The notes under the pieces were generated by a model. The model had not been told where the DNA came from and did no database searches. It saw only the letters and a list, made by a program, of their open reading frames with translations. Below, piece after piece: positions 38,575 through 43,848 of a DNA stretch of 43,848 bases. The first letter of the stretch is position 1. Every line of letters begins with the position of its first letter. Source of the stretch: a virus. The DNA is taken from positions 1 to 43,848 of IMG/VR virus record IMGVR_UViG_3300042564_006474; one strand, written 5' to 3'. Both the position numbers and the translations under genes were made by a program.

Positions 38575-39771
38575 GTGAAGCTCCACGTCGATCTTGAAAC
38601 CTTCGAACTGATCGAGGGACCCGGATTCCGCAACCCGGTCACCACGTTGCGGTTCAAGCGCGGAGACGCGGCGAAGCTGGAGGTCGCTTTCCTCCGTGAC
38701 GGCACCACTCCCGAGGCCATCGGCGATCCCGTTTCGCTGGAAATGCGCTTCGGCGTGAAGCCGCGCAACCGCTATGACGTTGGCTACCTCGTCCACACCG
38801 CTGACTGGACGATGCCAGCCCCCGAAACGGAGAGCCCGGTCTATCAGTGCTCGCCCAGCTTCAACACCGAGGAACTCAACTCGGCGCTCAACGTCGGGTC
38901 CGCAACCGCCACCGAGCTGTCCGAGATCACCCTCATGGGTGAAATCACCTGGCGCGAGGGCAGCGCGGAGCCGACCAGCACCCGCACCTTCCTCGTGATC
39001 GTCGAGAACGACGTGAACCGCGGGGACGAGGGAGTGCCCGAATCCGCCGAGCCCGCCTATCCGGCACCGGAGGGGATCGAGCTTGTCGCCCGCAAGGGTG
39101 TCGCGAACGGGTATGCGGGTCTGGATTCCGGCGGCAAGGTGCCCGCCGCGCAGCTCGCCATCAACGCCGCCTCGATCTCCGATTCGACCACGACCGGCCG
39201 TGCGCTCATCAAGGCTACCTCCGCCGCGTCGGCCCGCAGCACCATCGGCGCGATGGCCAATCCGTCGCTCAGCGGGGCACCGATTCACGGCCTGAACCAG
39301 TTCGGATCGTGGGTGGGCATCACCCAGGGGCAGCGTGCCGTGCTCTACTCGCCCTACGACTACGCTTCCTACCCACTTCCGCAGTTCTTCAAGGGGCTGG
39401 CGCTCTACGTCCTCGATCCAACGTATGCATGGTATGGTTACACGCTCGCCGACCTCGTGAGCTACATGGAGTCCTACCACGGCGGGTCGGCCTTCTGGGG
39501 GCAAGTGCTCACCCAAGGAACCGGCGAATGGACCATCCCCGGATTCGCAGTCCTCAACCTCAACGGCAGTTCGCCGATCCCGGTCGGGGCGCTCTTTTCC
39601 TGGCCCGTGCTCACCAGCCAGCCCGGCCGCCAGAATCCCGGCTCCGAGGTCTATCTCGACCCGAACGGCATGGCCACCCTGCGCTTCCTCAACACGGGCG
39701 TCGTCTCGGTCCACGGCGACCTGAGCACGACCGGAGGCGGCTACGGTTCCTACTATCCTCTCATCCCATGA
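38575..39771 (+). CDS. Tail fibre / receptor-binding protein
   Basis: This 398-residue protein is modular. An N-terminal anchor domain (residues 1-145, LETFELIEGPGFRNPVTTLR, DVNRGDEGVPESAEPAYPAP) is followed by fibre-type motifs RKGVANGYAGLDSGGKVPAA and DSTTTGRALIKATSAASARS-TIGAM, common in siphophage fibres. A C-terminal head region follows with GSSPIPVGALFSWPVLTSQ and Tyr/Gly-rich ends. The start is GTG with TTGAC 19 nt upstream. It overlaps the glycosyltransferase-sulfotransferase gene by ATGA, so the latter may act on the fibre or on the surface it binds. Confidence 0.8.
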   Translation: MKLHVDLETFELIEGPGFRNPVTTLRFKRGDAAKLEVAFLRDGTTPEAIGDPVSLEMRFGVKPRNRYDVGYLVHTADWTMPAPETESPVYQCSPSFNTEELNSALNVGSATATELSEITLMGEITWREGSAEPTSTRTFLVIVENDVNRGDEGVPESAEPAYPAPEGIELVARKGVANGYAGLDSGGKVPAAQLAINAASISDSTTTGRALIKATSAASARSTIGAMANPSLSGAPIHGLNQFGSWVGITQGQRAVLYSPYDYASYPLPQFFKGLALYVLDPTYAWYGYTLADLVSYMESYHGGSAFWGQVLTQGTGEWTIPGFAVLNLNGSSPIPVGALFSWPVLTSQPGRQNPGSEVYLDPNGMATLRFLNTGVVSVHGDLSTTGGGYGSYYPLIP

Positions 39772-41183
39772 AACTGACCTGCTTCATCTTCACGCACGCC
39801 CCCGAGGCACCGCTGCTCGCCCGCTGCATCGCCACCGCACGCGCCGGGAAGGGAACCCATGACGCCTCCTTCGTCGTTGTGGAGGACGGCAACGCGCCGC
39901 TTCCACAGGCCACCCGGACGGCTCTCGCCACCAATGGCGTGCCGGTGGTCCGCACGGTCCAACCCCGGCGCGGCAACCTCCGGGGCGTGCGTTGGTTCGC
40001 CGAACAGATGGCCGTGATGTCGGACCATGCAGGCGAAGCCGACCTCGTGCTCAAGATCGACCCCGACACGCTTGTCCTGTCGCTGGCCAACGTGGTCAAG
40101 CCGCTGGTGGACAAGCCTGCTCTGGCGGGTGCCGGTTACGGCCGCAACGACAGCTACGTCTATGGTCCGTGCTACGCATTCCGCCGCTGGATCGTGGACT
40201 ACATGGCCGCGAAGTATGCCGTGCTGGCCGGCGTCGAGCAGGAGGAACTGCGGACGGCCACCGCGATCACCAACGGCGGCACGATGGCCCGACCGGTCCA
40301 CGAGGACGTGTTGCTGAGCCGCGAGGCACTTGCCTTCGGTGGCCTCGACTTCGGCCAGAAACGCGCCCGCTGGCGGCACGACAAGGACGGCCGCGACATG
40401 GCTGCGGTGAAGGCGCGTGTCGATGTGGTGCTGTTCGGCAACCCCGGCCCGGTGTCCCACGGCGGCGGCGAAATCCGTCCGGTGATAGCACGGGTGATGG
40501 ATTCGTTCCTCGCTGCAGACACCGCCGCCGAGCCGCTGCCCGAGGGACAGAAACCCGTCGTGGTCCTCGGCCTCGGGCCCGGGCGTTCCGGCACCTCGTT
40601 CATGGCGACGCTGCTCAACATGCAGCCGGGTGCCTGGATCAGCCACGAGAGCTACTCGCCGGTGCTCCTCAACCTGCCCAATGTGGACGGCTTCGCCCAG
40701 CGCCTCGTCGAGGGCCGGCCGGGACGCCGCTTCGTCGGCGACTTCACCCCGGCCAACACCAGGATGGCCGCGGGCATGACCCGCTGGCTCGTGTCGCAGG
40801 GGTATCCGGTGAAGCTCGTCTCAACCGAGCGCGACGACGACGAACTCGTCGCCTCGTGGGTGGCGATGATGGAGCGGCAGGAACACGACCCGTTCGTGAC
40901 GGTCCCGCCGGATGGATGGGTCCACCGGGGATGGTCGAAGGCGTTCCCGAAGTTCGACTCGATCACCACCCGCGAAGGACGCGTGCGCGCCTACCTCGCC
41001 TGGTGCCGCGATCATGTCGCCGCCCTGGAGACCGAGTTCCCTGGCATGGTCCGCTCGATTGACACCGCCGACATGAACGACCCGGCGGAGATCAACGCCT
41101 TGCTCGACTGGATCGGCATGCCGGCCACCGGTCGCCGCCTCGAATTGCTCGGAACCCCCGTGAACAACAGCCCGACCCCATGA
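39768..41183 (+). CDS. Glycosyltransferase-sulfotransferase fusion protein
   Basis: This 471-residue protein is coupled to the fibre gene. Residues 1-230 form a GT-A-type domain: CFIFTHAPEAPLLARC, the Asp-x-Asp DPD at 98-100 in LKIDPDTLVL, and VHEDVLLSREALAFGG (about 177-192) with the acidic ED of GT2-like enzymes. Residues 262-471 form a sulfotransferase-like domain: the 5'-phosphosulfate loop GLGPGRSGTSFMATLLN (268-284) and a 3'-phosphate-binding-like STERDDDELVASWV (352-365). A single protein would transfer a sugar and a sulfate, or two domains would act in sequence. Substrates are unknown. Confidence 0.8.
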   Translation: MKLTCFIFTHAPEAPLLARCIATARAGKGTHDASFVVVEDGNAPLPQATRTALATNGVPVVRTVQPRRGNLRGVRWFAEQMAVMSDHAGEADLVLKIDPDTLVLSLANVVKPLVDKPALAGAGYGRNDSYVYGPCYAFRRWIVDYMAAKYAVLAGVEQEELRTATAITNGGTMARPVHEDVLLSREALAFGGLDFGQKRARWRHDKDGRDMAAVKARVDVVLFGNPGPVSHGGGEIRPVIARVMDSFLAADTAAEPLPEGQKPVVVLGLGPGRSGTSFMATLLNMQPGAWISHESYSPVLLNLPNVDGFAQRLVEGRPGRRFVGDFTPANTRMAAGMTRWLVSQGYPVKLVSTERDDDELVASWVAMMERQEHDPFVTVPPDGWVHRGWSKAFPKFDSITTREGRVRAYLAWCRDHVAALETEFPGMVRSIDTADMNDPAEINALLDWIGMPATGRRLELLGTPVNNSPTP

Positions 41184-41536
41184 ACCTCCGTTCCGCCATC
41201 GCCCGCATCGAAGGAGCCTTTGCCGCCCGCATCCGGCAGGGCATCACCATCGGAGGCGTCACCCTGCGTGCCGCCGATTCCGACCGCACCGCCTTCACCC
41301 AACTGCTGACCATGCTCAACGAGGCAGAACGCCTCGGCATGTTGCCGCCAACCACCACCATCGCCGACAAGGACGGTGTTCCGCACGAGCTGCCGACCGC
41401 ACAGGTCCGGGCGATGCTGGTCCAATACGGCGGCATCTATCAGACGCTGTGGATCCACCGAGTCAGCCTGGAGAACGCCGTGAAGGCCGCCGCCGATGAC
41501 GCCGCCCGAGCCGCCATCCCGATCACCTTCGCCTGA
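41180..41536 (+). CDS. DUF4376-like tail fibre-associated protein
   Basis: This 118-residue protein begins RSAIARIEGAFAARIRQGIT and has ADSDRTAFTQLLTMLNEAER and TTIADKDGVPHELPTAQVRA, and ends with helical VSLENAVKAAADDAARAA. This is the pattern of DUF4376-type proteins found near phage tail fibre genes. It may assist fibre assembly or fold. ATGA overlap with the fusion gene. Confidence 0.75.
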   Translation: MNLRSAIARIEGAFAARIRQGITIGGVTLRAADSDRTAFTQLLTMLNEAERLGMLPPTTTIADKDGVPHELPTAQVRAMLVQYGGIYQTLWIHRVSLENAVKAAADDAARAAIPITFA

Positions 41537-41538
41537 CC

Positions 41539-41727
41539 ATGCGTGCCCCCTTCGACATCGAGTTCGCCCTCAAGGGCATCGTCGGCACCGCCTCGCCGCT
41601 GCTCGGAGTGATCACCTCCATGCAGGAGCAAGTCGAGTGGCACCTGCGTGTAGCGTCGCTCTTCGTCGGCCTGCTGGTCGGCGTGCTCTCGGTGATCGGA
41701 ATGTGGCGGAAACTGCGGAAGCGTTGA
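41539..41727 (+). CDS. Probable holin
   Basis: A 62-residue protein with a single clear transmembrane helix (VASLFVGLLVGVLSVIGMW, residues about 37-57), preceded by a weakly hydrophobic N-terminal segment (KGIVGTASPLLGVITSM) and ended by a basic tail (RKLRKR). The short length and basic end fit a holin-like protein, although lysis proteins also sit at 24.0-24.6 kb. Two bases separate it from the previous gene. Confidence 0.65.
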   Translation: MRAPFDIEFALKGIVGTASPLLGVITSMQEQVEWHLRVASLFVGLLVGVLSVIGMWRKLRKR

Positions 41728-41745
41728 CACGGCGAACGGGTCGCC

Positions 41746-41937
41746 ATGAAAGCGCTCAAATACATCAGCCTGGTCGGCAAGATCGCCGGCTTCGTGTCCG
41801 CCCTGAACGCCATCCCGTTCGTTGATCCGAAAGTGGGCCTGATCGTCTTCGCCGCCGCGTCCCTGCTCAAGGACGTGGCGAACCGGGTCGGCGATCTGCT
41901 CGATGACGGCCAGCCGAACCAAAGCTTCAAGGGTTGA
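41746..41937 (+). CDS. Small hydrophobic protein, possible second holin
   Basis: This 63-residue protein has two weakly hydrophobic segments (YISLVGKIAGFVSALNAI and VGLIVFAAASLLKDVA) and ends DDGQPNQSFKG. It may be a membrane-active lysis accessory or anti-holin. TTGAC lies 22 nt upstream of its ATG. The strong bidirectional terminator follows 16 bases after the stop, making this the last rightward gene. Confidence 0.6.
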   Translation: MKALKYISLVGKIAGFVSALNAIPFVDPKVGLIVFAAASLLKDVANRVGDLLDDGQPNQSFKG

Positions 41938-41952
41938 CCCGACACTCCAACA

Positions 41953-41990
41953 AAAAGCCCCCGGACGGAGAGATCCATCCGGGGGCTTTT
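41953..41990. terminator. Bidirectional rho-independent terminator
   Basis: A perfect hairpin: AAAAGCCCCCGGA (41953-41965) and TCCGGGGGCTTTT (41978-41990) with a 12-base loop. With A-tract and T-tract on opposite sides it stops both the rightward late transcript and the leftward integrase-excisionase transcript. Confidence 0.9.
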
Positions 41991-42003
41991 GTTTGGAACG
42001 AAG

Positions 42004-42279
42004 TCAGGTCCGTGTGACCGGCTCGATCTGATAGTGCTTCTTGATCGCTTCAAGAACCGCGTCGAACTCGTAGAGGTAGAACCGGGGAGTGATCTGGATG
42101 TAGGGAATCAACCGTTTGGCCATCCAGGTATCGACGGTGCGGGTGCTGACCGACAGTCGCTTGGCGAGTTCCTTCTTCCGGATGACCTTTGGCTGGACGA
42201 TTTCCGCAGAGCCGGAGGTCATCATGGCTTCACTTGAGTTCATCGTCTGGACGCTTTGTGTGAGAATGGTCGCTTTCAT
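42004..42279 (-). CDS. Excisionase-like HTH protein
   Basis: This 91-residue protein has a winged MerR/HTH_17-type domain: VIRKKELAKRLSVSTRTVDT and WMAKRLIPYIQITPRFYLYE, then FDAVLEAIKKHYQIEPVTRT. It is encoded immediately after, and overlapping, the integrase gene (ATGA), the usual order for excisionase-type directionality factors. A leftward TTGAC lies 25 nt upstream, slightly outside the spacing seen for other genes. Confidence 0.75.
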   Translation of the reverse strand: MKATILTQSVQTMNSSEAMMTSGSAEIVQPKVIRKKELAKRLSVSTRTVDTWMAKRLIPYIQITPRFYLYEFDAVLEAIKKHYQIEPVTRT

Positions 42280-43604
42280 GGTTGCGCATCTTTGGTCGTG
42301 TCAACGACCGGCGACTCAATTTCGGAGATCATCCGTTTGAGCTTTTCCCGCAGGCTCCACTTCAGCTCCGGCGGCACCCACCCGTCGGGCGGCATGATTG
42401 AAAACCACGCCTTTGCCGCCGCTTCATCCACGACCTCCCGGTAGTGGCGGAAGATCATTTTCGGCGAGTTGCCAGCCTCCAGAGCTGTCCGTGCCACGTC
42501 GCCTGTCAGTGCCACGCGATAGCTGATGAACGAGTGTCTGAGGCCATTCTGACGCCATCCGCCGGGAACTTTCGCCTTCACGGCGGTATCGCTCAAAGCG
42601 CCCGACGCGTCCGTGATCGTGATGACCGGGCCGGTTTCCCCGCGCCATGGGGCGAGCCACGCCTTGAGGTTCTCCGACAGGGGGACCAACCGTCGTGCCG
42701 CCGTCTTCGCCTTGCGACCGGCGATCTCGATGTGGCCGCGGTCCCACTTGAAATCCTCCCAGTGGAGTCGCCCGACCTCGGCAGAACGCACCCCGGAGAA
42801 TCCGCCGATGGCGATGAGCGGCAGGATTCGGGCATTGGCAGCGAGTAGCATGTTCTGCATCTCGTCGGGGGTGAAGATCGCGATCTCTGTCTCGGGAGCC
42901 TTGAACGTCTCGCTCAACTCGGCTGCCGTCTTGCGGTCGGGGTGGAGGTAGCCCTGGCGTTTGGCGAAGCTGAACATCGTGACGAGGTTGCGCCGGATGC
43001 CGTTCTTGCTGACCGGACCGAGTTTCCTCAAACCCGCCAGGAACTTGTTGATGTCCGCGACGGTGACGTCGGCGATGTTGCCCCCGACGACATCGGTGAA
43101 TCGCTTGAGGCTGCTGGTGGCGTTCCGGACGTAGATGTCGCTCACGCCTTTCCGCTTCAGCGACTCGACAAACTCGACAGCGACCTGAGTCACGGGTTTG
43201 ACGGCGAACAGGTCGGTGCGATTGGCTTGGTAGAAGCGCACGGCATCGGACAGCGTGATTCCCACAACCACCGATCTGGCACTCACCCACTCATCGACCG
43301 CGGCGGCAAGCGTGACGCCGAATTTTTCCGCTTGGCGCTGGCAATGCCAGAGCAGCTCAAGGTCCCGCTTGGTCGCCTCCCCTCCGATCACCCAGCCGTT
43401 GGCGATCTTCACCGTGATCTGCTGGGCGACCATCCGCGCCTCATCCATGCAGGCAAAGCTGCGGCGGCGCCCTCGGCCGCCCTCCTTCCAATAGAGCGTG
43501 AACTCTGAGTAGCCATCTTTCCGATTGATCGTGTAGATGCGGACCCTGGCCGGGCCAGTTCCGATTTCCACGACACTGCTGCGACGTTTGCGTTTCCGGG
43601 TCAT
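42276..43604 (-). CDS. Tyrosine recombinase (phage integrase)
   Basis: The start at 43604 gives 442 residues; a longer frame to 43769 would run through the att-candidate region. The N-terminal part is basic (MTRKRKRRSSVVEIG), followed by an SAM-like/core-binding domain (TLSDAVRFYQANRTD, SDIYVRNATSSLKRFTDVVG). The catalytic domain has Arg in GGFSGVRSAEVGRLHW, the LRH segment in RQNGLRHSFISYRVA, and the Tyr nucleophile in PKMIFRHYREVV. TTGAC lies 21 nt upstream of the start (43625-43621, minus strand). It integrates the phage; the excisionase-like gene follows. Confidence 0.9.
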   Translation of the reverse strand: MTRKRKRRSSVVEIGTGPARVRIYTINRKDGYSEFTLYWKEGGRGRRRSFACMDEARMVAQQITVKIANGWVIGGEATKRDLELLWHCQRQAEKFGVTLAAAVDEWVSARSVVVGITLSDAVRFYQANRTDLFAVKPVTQVAVEFVESLKRKGVSDIYVRNATSSLKRFTDVVGGNIADVTVADINKFLAGLRKLGPVSKNGIRRNLVTMFSFAKRQGYLHPDRKTAAELSETFKAPETEIAIFTPDEMQNMLLAANARILPLIAIGGFSGVRSAEVGRLHWEDFKWDRGHIEIAGRKAKTAARRLVPLSENLKAWLAPWRGETGPVITITDASGALSDTAVKAKVPGGWRQNGLRHSFISYRVALTGDVARTALEAGNSPKMIFRHYREVVDEAAAKAWFSIMPPDGWVPPELKWSLREKLKRMISEIESPVVDTTKDAQP

Positions 43605-43848
43605 AGACCCCGGTTTTCGAGTCAACTTATCCGAATTTTTTTCAGGAGAACCCCGTCTATTAGGGCCTAATGGACGCTCAAGTGATTGACAATCAACGCA
43701 GTGGCGCGAGGCTCCTTGCCTCTCCGCCATTCCAGATCCAAATCTCTTGGGCCAAATCTCCAGGACCATTAGCCGTTAGCCGCAAATGCAATTGGAAGGT
43801 GGGTAACAATCCGGAAAGGGCTTGGCGGTTCATGCCTTCTGGAATAAT
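43605..43848. other. Integrase upstream region with candidate attachment core
   Basis: No gene is seen. It holds CTATTAGG (43657-43664, repeated at 3048-3055) inside a near-palindrome ATTAGG-G-CCTAAT (43659-43671). A small inverted repeat TGATT-GAC-AATCA (43683-43695) and an imperfect hairpin TGGCG..GAGGC-TCCTT-GCCTC..CGCCA (43702-43729) follow. The integrase promoter must lie here too. The right-hand part is probably chromosomal DNA, but I cannot place the boundary from one sequence. Confidence 0.35.

Noticed and set aside
43712-43729. GCCTCTCCGCCA resembling the 3' end of a serine tRNA, which would be a natural attachment site
   Set aside because: No T-arm precedes it; the bases instead belong to an imperfect local hairpin (43702-43729). 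Without the left-hand tRNA it cannot be called.
43605-43769. Longer integrase with 55 extra N-terminal residues starting at 43769
   Set aside because: The extension crosses the att-candidate region and has non-phage codon use; ATG 43604 has a TTGAC element at the usual distance.
1-43848. CRISPR array, rRNA genes or insertion sequences
   Set aside because: No regularly spaced repeats, rRNA-like stretches, or transposase genes with terminal inverted repeats were seen.

Overview
The window is a nearly complete, GC-rich temperate siphophage genome (about 3.1 to 43.65 kb, a probable prophage). It sits beside four leftward non-phage genes at the left edge (1-3012). The head module has the lambda-type order: small terminase, gpA-type large terminase, gpW-position gene, portal, S49 protease with in-frame scaffold, coat. 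A tape-measure protein and a G/GT frameshifted tail chaperone indicate a long non-contractile tail. A lipoprotein and an M15 peptidase suggest a Gram-negative-type host. The GC-rich, Shine-Dalgarno-poor, A-rich starts are compatible with Verrucomicrobiota or a related phylum, but I cannot prove the host from sequence alone.

Layout. 1-3012 (minus): a four-gene cluster with an RHH-like protein, a DUF6932-like nucleotidyltransferase-fold protein, a 355-residue protein and a partial RadC-N/DUF4007 protein; it could be part of an uncharacterised defence locus. 3.15-9.73 kb (plus): small RHH regulator, then a recombination and replication operon (Sak4-like ATPase, Cas4/RecB-like nuclease, DUF669-like protein, SF2 helicase, primase-helicase), followed by an AT-rich island that may hold an origin. 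9.95-12.6 kb: regulators, a tRNA gene with initiator-like acceptor inside a small ORF, and a nuclease. 12.6-14.0 kb (minus): an amidoligase with two small genes. 14.1-18.0 kb: densely overlapping small genes, a DUF2786 protein and an AAA+ ATPase. 18.0-21.6 kb: two ParB-fold proteins (one fused to a methyltransferase), a HAD protein and a CmoA-like methyltransferase. 21.6-32.8 kb: packaging, lysis, head, connector and tail-tube genes, interrupted by a minus-strand HEPN gene. 32.9 kb: a second HEPN-like accessory gene. 33.4-41.2 kb: tape measure, tail tip, tail fibre and a glycosyltransferase-sulfotransferase fusion. 41.2-42.0 kb: fibre accessory protein, holin candidates and a strong terminator. 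42.0-43.6 kb (minus): excisionase-like protein and tyrosine integrase.

Two nucleotide-level patterns cut across this layout. First, a leader cassette is present three times, in both orientations. Each copy carries a nine-codon mini-ORF (M-D-x4-[S/T]-G-R-stop) that ends just before the start of the downstream gene. Second, the pentamer TTGAC lies 19-22 nt before the start codon of at least sixteen genes, including the integrase on the other strand. It is independent of the reading frame of the upstream gene, and it also marks the presumed internal scaffold start inside the head protease gene. Other notable items are the initiator-like tRNA, a 24-bp perfect palindrome inside a DNA-binding-like gene, a clear A AAA AAG frameshift site, the GT-sulfotransferase fusion and the CmoA-like enzyme. 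No classical CI-type repressor was recognised.
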